From: Hyphomicrobium sp.
GTDB lineage: Bacteria; Pseudomonadota; Alphaproteobacteria; Rhizobiales; Hyphomicrobiaceae
Direction: 5' to 3'
DNA length: 64,000 bases
NCBI GenBank assembly: GCA_030148725.1
Contig: JASBSU010000004.1
Coordinates: 124,001-188,000, forward strand
Of the stretch, positions 1 to 9,333 are shown in pieces. The notes beneath the pieces were generated by a model, which did no database searches, was not told where the DNA came from, and was given only the letters and a program-made list of their open reading frames with translations. The stretch's first letter is position 1. Each line of letters begins with the position of its first letter. Both the position numbers and the translations under genes were made by a program.

Positions 1-2430
1 GGTGGCTGACGGGAACGGCCCCTGATGATTGACGACGAGCGGCGTCGTCCCCTGCTGAATGCGGATCACGGCGGTGAGGGGCACCTGGCGGCCGTTGGCG
101 CCTGGAACGTAGATGTTCTTGAGGTCCGAGGGATCGCGTTGCAGACGCGGATCGACCTCGAGAATGACGCGGTACTGGTTGCGCTGGGCGTAGATCGTCG
201 ACACCTGGCGCTGGGCGAACGCGTTGTTCAGCGCTGAGTCAATATCGGCAATGCGCACGCCGAGGCGGGAAGCTGCATCGCGATCAATCTTGACGTCGAG
301 CTGCAGGCCGCCGGCCTGACGGTCGCTCGATACATCCGTGATGCTTGGGATGGTCTTCATGCGCTCGAGCACCTTCGGCGCCCACTCGTTGAGCTGGTCG
401 ATGTCGGGATCCCAGAGCGTGTACTGGAACTGCGATGGACCCTGACGCGCGCCGACGCGAATGTCACGCGAGGCGAACATGCGCACCTCGAGGCCGTCGA
501 GCTTGGCGAGCTTGGTGCGCAGGCGGTTGATGACGCGCGATGTTCCTTCGCCGCCACGCTCGGCGAGCGGCTTCAAATTGATGAACATCCGGCCGCGGTT
601 GTTGCCGCCGCCGCCAGGCCCGGAGCCGCCGATCGACGACCCGATGTGCTCGATCGCCGGATCGTCGAGCAGCATGTCGAGGGCGGTGTTGTGCAGCTTC
701 AGCATGGCTTCGAACGAGATGTCGGCCGGTGCTTCGGTGGAGCCCATGATGAGGCCGGTGTCGTCTTCCGGGAACATGCCTTTCGGGATCTGGAAATAGA
801 GATGTCCGGTTAGCACGATGACACACAGCAACGAGAACAGCGTGACGACCTGATGACGTAGCGCGACGCGCAGGGTGCGGGCGTAGGCGCCGACCATCAA
901 GCCGAGCACGCTTTCGATGACACGGTCGAAACGCGTCGGCGCCTTGTCGCGTTCATCCTTGAGGAAGTGTCCGCAGATCATAGGTGTGACGGACAGCGAG
1001 ACCACGACGGAAACCGCGATGGCGACGACGAGCGTGATGGAGAACTCGTGCAGCATGCGGCCGGCCACGCCGCCCATGAAGAGCACCGGAATGAAAGCGG
1101 CGATAAGGGACACGCTGATCGATATAACGGTGAAGCCGATCTGGCGCGAACCCACGAGGGCCGCCTGCATCGGCGCCATGCCTTTCTCGATGTTGCGATA
1201 AACGTTCTCGATCATGACGATGGCGTCGTCGACAACGAAGCCGACGGCGATGGCAAACGCCATGAGCGTCAGGTTGTTGATCGAGAAGCCGAGCGCCCAC
1301 ATGACGGCGCACGTTCCGGCAAGCGACAGCGGCACGGTGATTCCGGCGGCGATCGTGGGCGTCGAGCGGCGCAGGAAGACGAACACCACCATCATGACGA
1401 GGGCGATGGCCAGAACGAGCGTGAACTGCATGTCGTGCACGCTGGCGCGGATCGTGGTCGTGCGGTCGGTCAGCACCGTGATGTCGATGCCGGCAGGTAT
1501 CCAGCGTTCGAGGTTGGGCAGCAGCGTCTTCACGCCGTCGACGGTATCGAGCACGTTGGCGTCCGGCTGCTTGCGGACGATCAGCAGGACGCCGGGCTGT
1601 TTGTCGAACAGGGCAACGGAGCGCGTATTGCGCGTCCCGTTTTCGACATTGGCGACGCTCGACAGTCGAACGACGTTTCCTGAAATGGTCTTGAGGACGA
1701 TGGCGCCGTAATCCTTGGCGTCGCGAAGCTGGGTGTTGGTGTCGATGGTGATCGCTTGCTTCTCGCCATCGATGGCGCCGACCGGAGCGATGGCATTGGC
1801 CGCGGTTACGGCGCTGCGCACGTCCTCCATGCTCAGCCCCATGGAGGCGAGCAGCGTCGGGTTGACGCGCACGCGGACGGCCGGCTGCTCGGCGCCGCTG
1901 ACCTCCACCTGCGCGACGCCGGGCACCTGCGAGATGCGCTGGGCGACGATTGTGTCGGCTGCATCGTAGAGCGCGCTTGGCGTCATGCTCTTTGACGTCA
2001 TCGCCAAGATGAGCACGGGGGCGGCCGAGGGATTGTATTTGCGGAACGTCGGAACATCCGGCAGGTCGCCGGGCATATCGGCGGTCGCGGCGTTGAGTGC
2101 GGCCTGAACGTCGCGTGCCGCGCCGTCGACGCCGCGTGAAAGGTCGAACTGTACGGTGATGCCGGTGGTGCCTTGCGAGCTTACGGAGGTCATTTCCGTT
2201 ACGCCGGCAATCTCGCCCAGTCGCCGCTCGAGCGGCGCTGCAATGGTGGCGGCCATTGTCTGCGGGTCGGCGCCGGGGCGGCTCGCCTGCACGCGCACTG
2301 TCGGGAAATCGACGGCCGGGAGGCTCGCGACGGGAAGCTCATAGTAGGCCACTGCGCCGAGCAGGAAGAGCCCGATGGCGAGCAGCGTGGTGCCGATCGG
2401 CCGCAAGATGAAGGGGGCGGAGAAATTCAT
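1..2430 (-). CDS. mdtC: RND efflux permease, MdtC-like (3' end outside window)
   Basis: Inner-membrane proton-driven permease of a tripartite drug/solute efflux pump (HAE1-RND family). The reading frame is open from the ATG at 2430 to the left edge, giving 810 codons of an expected ~1030, so the C-terminal quarter is missing. It starts MNFSAPFILRPIGTTLL, the usual first transmembrane helix, and carries the RND signature GFVVDDAIVMIENVYRNIEKG near residue 400, with the two proton-relay aspartates. In the periplasmic part the NNAFAQRQVSTIYAQRNQY block is typical of MdtB/MdtC. It lies 15 bp downstream of the mdtB-like gene in one operon. Residue-by-residue recall of E. coli MdtC favours MdtC over MdtB. 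The substrate is unknown. Confidence 0.9.
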   Translation of the reverse strand, partial: MNFSAPFILRPIGTTLLAIGLFLLGAVAYYELPVASLPAVDFPTVRVQASRPGADPQTMAATIAAPLERRLGEIAGVTEMTSVSSQGTTGITVQFDLSRGVDGAARDVQAALNAATADMPGDLPDVPTFRKYNPSAAPVLILAMTSKSMTPSALYDAADTIVAQRISQVPGVAQVEVSGAEQPAVRVRVNPTLLASMGLSMEDVRSAVTAANAIAPVGAIDGEKQAITIDTNTQLRDAKDYGAIVLKTISGNVVRLSSVANVENGTRNTRSVALFDKQPGVLLIVRKQPDANVLDTVDGVKTLLPNLERWIPAGIDITVLTDRTTTIRASVHDMQFTLVLAIALVMMVVFVFLRRSTPTIAAGITVPLSLAGTCAVMWALGFSINNLTLMAFAIAVGFVVDDAIVMIENVYRNIEKGMAPMQAALVGSRQIGFTVISISVSLIAAFIPVLFMGGVAGRMLHEFSITLVVAIAVSVVVSLSVTPMICGHFLKDERDKAPTRFDRVIESVLGLMVGAYARTLRVALRHQVVTLFSLLCVIVLTGHLYFQIPKGMFPEDDTGLIMGSTEAPADISFEAMLKLHNTALDMLLDDPAIEHIGSSIGGSGPGGGGNNRGRMFINLKPLAERGGEGTSRVINRLRTKLAKLDGLEVRMFASRDIRVGARQGPSQFQYTLWDPDIDQLNEWAPKVLERMKTIPSITDVSSDRQAGGLQLDVKIDRDAASRLGVRIADIDSALNNAFAQRQVSTIYAQRNQYRVILEVDPRLQRDPSDLKNIYVPGANGRQVPLTAVIRIQQGTTPLVVNHQGPFPSAT

Positions 2431-2445
2431 GGCGACACCTCGGCC

Positions 2446-5400
2446 CTATTCGGCTGGGACGCTGGCGCCGCCGTCGCGCGACTGCACGGCGGGCTGCGGT
2501 CCGGTGAGGCGTATGCGCAGGCGCTCCATCGCGAGATAGATGACGGGCGTGGTGTAGAGCGTGAGGAGCTGACTGAGGATCAGGCCGCCGACGATGGTGA
2601 TGCCGAGCGGGTTGCGCAGCTCCGAGCCGACGCCATTCTCGATTGCCAGAGGCAGCGCGCCGAACAGGGCAGCGAGCGTTGTCATCATGATGGGGCGAAA
2701 ACGCAGCATCGCGGCTTCGACGATGGACTCGCGCGGCGAGAGCCCGCGCTCGCGCTCGGCGTCGAGCGCGAAGTCGATCATCATGATGGCGTTCTTCTTC
2801 ACGATGCCCATGAGCAGCACGATGCCGATCAACGCCACGAGCGACAGATCGAGGCCGGTAAACATCAGTGCGAGCAGTGCGCCGATACCGGCTGAGGGCA
2901 GCGTGGTGAGGATCGTGAACGGGTGGACGAAACTCTCATAGAGTACGCCAAGCACGATGTAGATCGTGACGACAGCGGCAAGGATCAGCCATGGCTGGCT
3001 CTTGAGCGAGGATGCGAACTCGCTGGCGTCGCCGAAGAAGCTGCCCGTCACGGACGCCGGCATGCCGATCTTGTCCTCGGCGGCTGAGATGATCGAGACG
3101 GCATCGCTCAATGCTGCGCCAGGGCGTAGGTTGAAGCTGATCGTTTCCGACGGGAACTGGTCCTGGTGGCTGACGGCGAGCGGGGCGGTCGTGTAGGTGA
3201 TCTTGGCGATTGCCGTCAGGGGAACCTGGGTGCCGTTGGTGGAGGGTATGTAAAGGCGGTTCAGCTGCGAGGGATCGCTGCGATACCGGGGCAGCGCTTC
3301 CAACACGACACGATACTGGTTCGCCTGTGCGTAGATGGTCGAGACCTGGCGCTGCCCGAACGAGTCGTTCAGCGCATCGCTCACGGCTTGAACCGTGACG
3401 CCGAGGCGGCCGGCGAGATCGCGGTCGACGTCGATGCGCGTCCTGAGACCGGTGCTCATGGTTTCGAGGTTTACCTCGCTGAGGGCGGGTGCGTTGCGCA
3501 GCTCGGCAGCGAGCTTCTGGGTCCATTTGTTCACCTCGGCAGCGTTGGTGCTGACGAGGGTGTACTGATACTGGGCGCGGCTCGACCGCGTGGCGATCTG
3601 CACATCCTGTACGGGCTGGAAGTAAACGGTGATGCCCGGGATGGTCGACACGGTCTGGTGCAGACGCTCGACGACGTCGCCAATCAGCGTGCCGCGTTCG
3701 GCCCGCGGTTTCAAAGTGATCTTGAGGTGAGCGACGTTCGGTGTCGGGTTGAGCTGTCCGATGCCGACGACGGAGACGACGCCTCTTACGGCGGGGTCCT
3801 TGCGCACGGCGGCGGTGACTTCGGCTTGCAGGCGGCTCAGCTCGGTGAACGACACCTGCGGCTCGGCTTCCAGCGTTGCGGTGATGAGGCCGGTGTCCTG
3901 GGCGGGCAGGAAGCCCTTCGGGATGACGACGTAGAGCAGGATGGTCACGGCAAGCGAGGCGAGCGTCACCATCAAGGTCGCCGTCTGGTGGCGCAGCACC
4001 CATTGCAGGCTGCGCCCGTAGCCGGCAATGACGCGCTCCATGAGCCAGTTGAAGGCGCGTGACAGCCAGTTGCCGCGAGTTTCCGGCTGATGCTTGAGAA
4101 GTTTGGCAGCCATCATCGGCGTCAAGGTGAGTGAGACGACGGCGGATACGACGACGGCGATGGTGAGTGTCAGCGCGAACTCACGGAACATGCGGCCGAC
4201 AAGACCGGACATGAACAGCAGCGGTATGAAGACGGCGATGAGGGAGAGCGTCAGCGAGATGATGGTGAAGCCGATTTCGCGGGCGCCATCGAGGGCGGCA
4301 CGCAGCGGCTTCTGGCCCTTCTCGATGTGACGGACGATATTCTCGATCATCACGATCGCGTCGTCGACGACGAAACCGGTTCCGATGGTGAGCGCCATCA
4401 GCGACAGGTTGTCTAGCGAGAAGCCGCAGAAGTACATCACGGCGAACGTGGCGATGAGCGATACCGGCAGCGCGACGCCGGCGATGATGGTGGCGCGGAT
4501 GGAGCGCAGGAAGACCAGCACCACCATGACGATCAGTCCGACCGACAGCACCAGCGTGAACTGCACGTCCTGCACGGAGGCGCGGATCGTATCGGTGCGG
4601 TCGTGGACGAGGGTCAGCTTGACGCTGGTCGGCAGTGCGCGCTCGATACGCGGCAGCTCGGCCTTCAGGCGGTCCACCGTCTCGATGACGTTGGCGCCGG
4701 GCTGGCGCTGCACGTCGATGATAACGGCCGGAGATCCCTGATACCAGCCGCCGACACGTGCGTTCTCCAACCCTTCCGAGACCTCGGCGACATCCTTCAA
4801 TCGTACGGGTGCGTTGTTGCGAAAGGCGACGACGATCTCGCGGTAGGCTTCGGCGGATGAGATCTGGTCGTTGGCTGCGATGGTGTAGCTCTGGTTTGTG
4901 CCGTCGAGCGAGCCTTTCGGGCCGGCGACATTGGCGCTGGTGATGGCGCTGTTGAGATCGGAGATGCTGAGCCCATACGCGGCAAGGCGTGACAGGTCGG
5001 CCTGGATGCGCACGGCCGGCCTGATGCCGCCCTCGACGGAAACGTGGCCGACGCCGGTCACGGTGGACAAGCGTTGGGCGATCAGCGTGTCTGCGAGATC
5101 GGACAGCTCGCGCATGGACACAATGTCCGAGGTGACGGCGAGCGTGACGACCGGCGCGTCAGCCGGGTTCACCTTCGAATAGGTCGGCGGATAGGGCAGG
5201 TTGCGCGGCAGTGTCGAGCCGGCGGCGCTGATGGCGGATTGGACGTCCTGGGCGGCGGCGTCGATGTCGCGACCGAGATTGAACTGCAAGGTGATCTGGC
5301 TGAGCCCGTAGGAGCTCGTCGAGGTCATGGTCGACAGCGCCGGGATCTGTCCGAACTCGCGTTCGAGCGAGGCGGTGACCAAGGTCGACATCGTCTGAGG

Positions 5401-5565
5401 GTTGGCGCCGGGAAGCTGCGTCGTCACCTGGACGGTCGGGAAGTCGACCTGCGGGAGAGACGATACGGGCAGCCAGAAATATCCGAGTACGCCACCGAGT
5501 ACGGTGGCGAATGCGAGAAGTGAGGTTGCGATCGGCCGCGTGATGAAAGGGGCTGAAACGCTCAT
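2446..5565 (-). CDS. mdtB: RND efflux permease, MdtB-like
   Basis: Full-length (1039 aa) HAE1-RND inner-membrane permease. It has an N-terminal helix (MSVSAPFITRPIATSLL), a large periplasmic loop, the transmembrane signature GFVVDDAIVMIENIVRHIEKG near residue 400, a second periplasmic loop containing NDSFGQRQVSTIYAQANQY, and a C-terminal helix bundle. In E. coli, MdtB and MdtC are both needed in one heteromeric pump. The presence of two different permeases behind one adaptor, in the order adaptor-B-C, supports the same arrangement here. Its ATG overlaps the stop of the upstream adaptor gene (ATGA), implying translational coupling. No outer-membrane TolC-type gene is visible within the window. 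Confidence 0.92.
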   Translation of the reverse strand: MSVSAPFITRPIATSLLAFATVLGGVLGYFWLPVSSLPQVDFPTVQVTTQLPGANPQTMSTLVTASLEREFGQIPALSTMTSTSSYGLSQITLQFNLGRDIDAAAQDVQSAISAAGSTLPRNLPYPPTYSKVNPADAPVVTLAVTSDIVSMRELSDLADTLIAQRLSTVTGVGHVSVEGGIRPAVRIQADLSRLAAYGLSISDLNSAITSANVAGPKGSLDGTNQSYTIAANDQISSAEAYREIVVAFRNNAPVRLKDVAEVSEGLENARVGGWYQGSPAVIIDVQRQPGANVIETVDRLKAELPRIERALPTSVKLTLVHDRTDTIRASVQDVQFTLVLSVGLIVMVVLVFLRSIRATIIAGVALPVSLIATFAVMYFCGFSLDNLSLMALTIGTGFVVDDAIVMIENIVRHIEKGQKPLRAALDGAREIGFTIISLTLSLIAVFIPLLFMSGLVGRMFREFALTLTIAVVVSAVVSLTLTPMMAAKLLKHQPETRGNWLSRAFNWLMERVIAGYGRSLQWVLRHQTATLMVTLASLAVTILLYVVIPKGFLPAQDTGLITATLEAEPQVSFTELSRLQAEVTAAVRKDPAVRGVVSVVGIGQLNPTPNVAHLKITLKPRAERGTLIGDVVERLHQTVSTIPGITVYFQPVQDVQIATRSSRAQYQYTLVSTNAAEVNKWTQKLAAELRNAPALSEVNLETMSTGLRTRIDVDRDLAGRLGVTVQAVSDALNDSFGQRQVSTIYAQANQYRVVLEALPRYRSDPSQLNRLYIPSTNGTQVPLTAIAKITYTTAPLAVSHQDQFPSETISFNLRPGAALSDAVSIISAAEDKIGMPASVTGSFFGDASEFASSLKSQPWLILAAVVTIYIVLGVLYESFVHPFTILTTLPSAGIGALLALMFTGLDLSLVALIGIVLLMGIVKKNAIMMIDFALDAERERGLSPRESIVEAAMLRFRPIMMTTLAALFGALPLAIENGVGSELRNPLGITIVGGLILSQLLTLYTTPVIYLAMERLRIRLTGPQPAVQSRDGGASVPAE

Positions 5566-6893
5566 TTCGCGGTGCCGGTCGGATTGCCGGCTTCCCTCCG
5601 AGGTCCGCGCTTGCCGTCCCCGTGGCGTTCGCGTTTGCCGTCGCGGAATTCGCGGCGCAGGTCACCCTGCATGGCGGCGGGGGTTCCGGCGTTGATCGAT
5701 GCCGTGGTTCCGGCGTCCGATGCATCTGCCTGAGGCTTCACCGAGGCGGATGGCGAAGGCGCCGCGCTCTCGGGTGCGCTGACTGTCACCTCGGCGCCGT
5801 CCTTGAGGCGCGCAAAACCAGTGGTGACGACCTGTTCGTTCGCCTTGAGACCGGATTTGATCACCGCGATCTTCTCGTCCTGCTGGCCGAGTGAAACGGC
5901 GCGGACGACGGCCTTGTTGTCGGCGCCGATGGTATAGACGAACGTGCCTTCGGGGCCGCGCTGGACCGCGGACGTCGGTACGACGACCACCTGCTCCAAA
6001 GTGTTGAGGAGCAGACGCACGTTGACGAACTGACCCGGCCAGAGCTGCAGGTCCTTGTTGGCGAAGTCCGCCTTGAGGCGAATGGTGCCGGTGGTCTGGT
6101 CGACCTGATTGTCGATCACCTGCAGCTCGCCGGTGTCGAGCACGTTCTTGGAATCCGTCTCCAGCGCTTCGACCTTCAGAGCGCGCTGAGCGACAGCTTT
6201 GTTGATTTCCGGAAGGTCCTGCTGCGGCAGCGTGAACAGTACGGAGATCGGTCGAACCTCGGTGATCACGACGATCCCGCCGTCGGTGGCGCGGACGATG
6301 TTGCCGACGTCAATGAGGCGCATGCCGGTGCGACCGGAGATGGGCGCAACGACGGTCGCGTAGCCGAGGATGGCGCGGGCGTTTTCAATGGCGGCGTCGT
6401 CGGATTTGATCTGCGCCTCCAGCTGGGCGACGAGCGCGCGCTGGGTGTCGACCGTCTTGGCGGCAATGACGTTGGAGGACAGTTGATCGTAGCGCTCGAG
6501 ATCGCGGCGCGCGTTGGCGAGCTGGCTCTCGTCGAGGGCCTTCTTGGCGACGGCCTGGTCGAGCTGAGCCTGGAAGGTGACGGGGTCGATCTGGGCGAGG
6601 ACGTCGCCGGCTTTGACGTCCTGTCCCTCCTTGAAGTTGATCGTGAGGATCTTGCCGTCGACCTGCGGACGCACCGTGACCGTATTGCGGGCCTTGGCGG
6701 TCCCGACGCCTTCCAGCCAGACCGGCACGTCGGCGAGTTTTGCCTCGGTGGCGATAACCGGCACGGGGCCCTCGGCGCGCGCCCAGCGGCGGCCGCGTTG
6801 GCTCTGATCGGACCCTGTCATGAAATGGATGGCCGCTGCGGTCAGGCCCCCAATGACAAGGATCGCGAGCACAGATTTGAAAAACTTCAACAC
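5562..6893 (-). CDS. mdtA: RND efflux periplasmic adaptor, MdtA-like
   Basis: Membrane fusion protein that would link the two RND permeases to an outer-membrane channel. It has an N-terminal membrane anchor (KFFKSVLAILVIGGLTAAA), a biotinyl-lipoyl half-domain (GTAKARNTVTVRPQVDGKI), an alpha-hairpin of about 60 residues, the second lipoyl half (VVAPISGRTGMRLIDVGN) and a beta-barrel ending near ARLKDGAEVTV. The C-terminal ~75 residues are low-complexity Ala/Ser/Arg. The ORF track begins at an ATG at 7046, but that adds 51 Arg-rich residues ahead of the anchor and has no clear ribosome site. I prefer the GTG at 6893, which has AGGA about 9 nt upstream and gives 443 aa. It is first in the operon. 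Confidence 0.88.
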   Translation of the reverse strand: MLKFFKSVLAILVIGGLTAAAIHFMTGSDQSQRGRRWARAEGPVPVIATEAKLADVPVWLEGVGTAKARNTVTVRPQVDGKILTINFKEGQDVKAGDVLAQIDPVTFQAQLDQAVAKKALDESQLANARRDLERYDQLSSNVIAAKTVDTQRALVAQLEAQIKSDDAAIENARAILGYATVVAPISGRTGMRLIDVGNIVRATDGGIVVITEVRPISVLFTLPQQDLPEINKAVAQRALKVEALETDSKNVLDTGELQVIDNQVDQTTGTIRLKADFANKDLQLWPGQFVNVRLLLNTLEQVVVVPTSAVQRGPEGTFVYTIGADNKAVVRAVSLGQQDEKIAVIKSGLKANEQVVTTGFARLKDGAEVTVSAPESAAPSPSASVKPQADASDAGTTASINAGTPAAMQGDLRREFRDGKRERHGDGKRGPRREAGNPTGTAK

Positions 6894-7180
6894 CTTGGCG
6901 ATCCTGTCCCACTTCCCGACCCAGACCAGAGGCCGCAAAGCGGCAACACTGCGGCGTCTGACAGCAAAAACGGGCGACAGGGCTAAAAACCGTCGCTCCC
7001 CCTTAACCAGTCCTCGCTGCCGATTATGACAGGCGTTGCCGCTCATGGCTCAGGCGGGTTTCGAGCGGGCAGGTCCGGGGTCGGGGCACTGCAGCTACAT
7101 CTCGGCAGCGCAGCGATAGCCCATTGGCGAAGCATGGCTTTTGCGCTCCTATGCCGTGGGGCGGGGAGCATCGGGGAAGC

Positions 7181-7510
7181 ATGGCGAGGATGACGGGCTC
7201 GGATGTCATTTGGCAGTCCGCGGAAAAGCGGCGGCGCACGCCGATGCTGGCGCTGGTAGTGCTTGCCGTTGCGGCGGCGATCGTTGTGGCCCTTGCTGGC
7301 CGGGCCTTCTGGTCGGTGGGAGGTTTTCGCGAGAAGGGGGCGCCGCTCGATACTGAAACCGCGCCTGCGGTGGCTCCCGGCAAGCCTGCGGAGAAGTCGC
7401 TGCCGCGGCGCTCTGAGAGCGCTATCGGTTCGTCGGTGGCGCCGCGCGCCAACCCTGCACCGCGTGACAGCGCACCGCCACGTCATGCGCCACTGCCGCG
7501 GAGCGACTGA
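7181..7510 (+). CDS. hypothetical single-pass membrane protein
   Basis: A 109-aa ORF not recognised as a known family. A polar N-terminus (MARMTGSDVIWQSAEKRRR) is followed by one hydrophobic helix (MLALVVLAVAAAIVVALAG, about residues 21-40) and a Pro/Ala/Arg-rich tail, a typical layout for a small inner-membrane protein with a periplasmic tail. The ATG at 7181 was preferred over the ORF-track start at 7124 because it has a GGGGAAG element just upstream and drops a basic leader of unlikely composition. It is divergent from mdtABC and convergent with the NCS2 permease gene (23 bp between stops). High GC also opens minus-strand ORFs here, so its reality is moderately uncertain. Confidence 0.45.
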   Translation: MARMTGSDVIWQSAEKRRRTPMLALVVLAVAAAIVVALAGRAFWSVGGFREKGAPLDTETAPAVAPGKPAEKSLPRRSESAIGSSVAPRANPAPRDSAPPRHAPLPRSD

Positions 7511-7533
7511 ACGGCTGCCGGATTGTTGGTGGT

Positions 7534-8811
7534 TTAGAGCAGCGCGAAGCGCAGTATGAACAGTGTCGCGAGCAGTCCGACGGCGAGCGATAGGTCGGAC
7601 CGGCGGCCAGCCAACAGCTTGATACCCGCATAGGCGATGAGGCCGAAGGCAATGCCGTCGGCAATCGAGAACGTCAGCGGCATGGCGATGATGGTGACGG
7701 CGGCGGGCACGTACTCGGTCGGATCCTCGAAGTCGATGTCGCGGATACCGGTCATCATCAGGCAGCCTACGAAGATCAACGCGGGCGCGGTCGCGAAGGC
7801 AGGTATCGAGCCTGCAAGCGGCGCCAAGACGAGCGTCGCGAGGAACAGGACGGCGACCGTCACGGCGACAAGGCCGGTGCGCCCGCCAGCGTTCACGCCG
7901 GCCGCGCTCTCGATGTAGCTGGTCGTCGTTGATGTTCCGAGCGCGGCACCGACCATCGTCGAGGTGGAATCGACGGCGAGCGCGCGTTCAAGACCCGGCA
8001 ACGAGCCGTCGGGCTTCGTCATGCCGGCAGCGCGTGCGACGCCGATCAATGTGCCGGTGTTGTCGAACAGCACGACGAACAGAAAGGTGAGCACAACGGG
8101 GACCATCGCGACGTTGAGCAGTGCTCCAAAGTCGAGCTGCAGGAACACCGGCGCGATCGAAGGCGGGGCCGAGGCGATCGCGGTGATGGGCGCCAAACCG
8201 AGCGCGAGCGCGGCGAGGTAGGCGAACACGATGCCGATGAGTATGGCGCCGGGGATACGCCGCGCTTCGAGTGCGGCCATGATGATGAAGGCAGCTGCGG
8301 CGATCGCGACGCCCCAGGATTTGACGTCGCCGAGCTTCACCATTGTGACAGGGTCGGCGGCGATGAGACCCGCGCCCTGCAGGCCGATGACGGCGAGAAA
8401 AAAGCCGATGCCGACGGAGATCGCAAGCTTCTGCGACGTGGAGATGCTGTCGATGATCCACCGGCGAAGCGGCGTGACGGAGATGATGAGGAACAGAGCG
8501 CCCGAGACGAAAACGGCGGCGAGCGCGGCCTCCCACGGGATGCCCATGCCCTTCACGACGGAATACGTGAAGTAGGCGTTGAGGCCCATGCCGGGCGCCA
8601 GGGCGATGGGGAAGTTGGCGTAGAGGCCCATCAGCGCGGAGCCGAACGCGGCGGCAAGGCAGGTGGCGACGAAAACCGCGCCTTTGTCCATGCCGGCCTC
8701 GGAGAGGATCGCCGGATTGACGAAGGCGATGTAGACCATCGTCATGTAGGTTGTCAGTCCGGCCAGCAGCTCTGTGCGGACGGTCGTGCCATGCTCGCTC
8801 AGCTTGAACAT
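7534..8811 (-). CDS. NCS2-family purine permease (AzgA-like)
   Basis: Inner-membrane proton symporter for nucleobases, probably adenine, guanine or hypoxanthine. The 425-aa product has the 14-segment hydrophobic profile of the family. It has the AzgA-branch signatures: NPAILSEAGMDKGAVF near residue 32, GMGLNAYFTYSVV near 75, and ALGTSTTTSYIESAAGVNAGG near 300, where the polar residues contribute to the substrate site. Length matches the family (~430). It begins MFKLSEHGTTVRTELLAG, the usual amphipathic lead-in. It lies 33 bp downstream of a small hypothetical gene on the same strand and may be co-transcribed. The exact base is not predictable by eye. Confidence 0.9.
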   Translation of the reverse strand: MFKLSEHGTTVRTELLAGLTTYMTMVYIAFVNPAILSEAGMDKGAVFVATCLAAAFGSALMGLYANFPIALAPGMGLNAYFTYSVVKGMGIPWEAALAAVFVSGALFLIISVTPLRRWIIDSISTSQKLAISVGIGFFLAVIGLQGAGLIAADPVTMVKLGDVKSWGVAIAAAAFIIMAALEARRIPGAILIGIVFAYLAALALGLAPITAIASAPPSIAPVFLQLDFGALLNVAMVPVVLTFLFVVLFDNTGTLIGVARAAGMTKPDGSLPGLERALAVDSTSTMVGAALGTSTTTSYIESAAGVNAGGRTGLVAVTVAVLFLATLVLAPLAGSIPAFATAPALIFVGCLMMTGIRDIDFEDPTEYVPAAVTIIAMPLTFSIADGIAFGLIAYAGIKLLAGRRSDLSLAVGLLATLFILRFALL

Positions 8812-8844
8812 CGCCCCGACTCCCCCCCTGTGGCTGCAGCGTTC

Positions 8845-9174
8845 CTACTGCTGCGGTGCCGTGGTGCCGCTGTAGAAATCTCGCGGCATGCCGATCGGGC
8901 CAGGCGTCTGCTGCGCCGCGGCGCCACCCTGCTTCTGCTGCATGGCGCGCTTTTTCGCAGCGATTGCCGCCGCCTGTGCCTGTTTCGCGGCGGCCCGCTC
9001 GGAGGAATCGGGCTTGCGCTTCACGCAGTAGAAGATCGCCTGCTTGATAGACGTCTTCTGGCGCAGCTTCTGCGCGGCCTGCTCGCATATGGCGACGGTC
9101 GGAAACTTCTCAGTCGTCATTCGCTTCGCGCCGGAAGCTACGGTGATGACGGTGTAAAGCGTTGCGGCGTCCAT
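8845..9174 (-). CDS. hypothetical protein, Ala/Gln/Lys-rich
   Basis: A 109-aa protein of unknown function. The first ~60 residues (MDAATLYTVITVASGAKRMTTEKFPTVAICEQAAQ...) look folded and contain two cysteines (CEQAA and FYCVKRK). The remainder is a basic, low-complexity Ala/Gln tail. There is no signal peptide or transmembrane helix. The start at 9174 is supported by a GAAGGAAAA element about 6 nt upstream and removes the 19 unsupported residues of the ORF-track start at 9231. It lies just upstream of, and possibly co-transcribed with, the NCS2 permease. Confidence 0.6.
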   Translation of the reverse strand: MDAATLYTVITVASGAKRMTTEKFPTVAICEQAAQKLRQKTSIKQAIFYCVKRKPDSSERAAAKQAQAAAIAAKKRAMQQKQGGAAAQQTPGPIGMPRDFYSGTTAPQQ

Positions 9175-9333
9175 CTGATTTTCCTTCGCATGCCGCCAGA
9201 TGGCGGCGCTGGCACGCGTTCGTCGCGCCAAGGAGCGCCCCGCTTCGGGCGCTGGACCGGGAAGCCGCTGTCCTACTTTCCTTCGCTCCGCCTATCAAGT
9301 CGATAGGCAACTCAAACGCCGAGATGAGGGACG

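Noticed and set aside
3166-4062. Long plus-strand ORFs antisense to mdtB (for example 298 aa)
   Set aside because: Shadow ORFs caused by high GC3 of the minus-strand permease. Composition is His/Gly/Arg-rich and nothing is recognisable.
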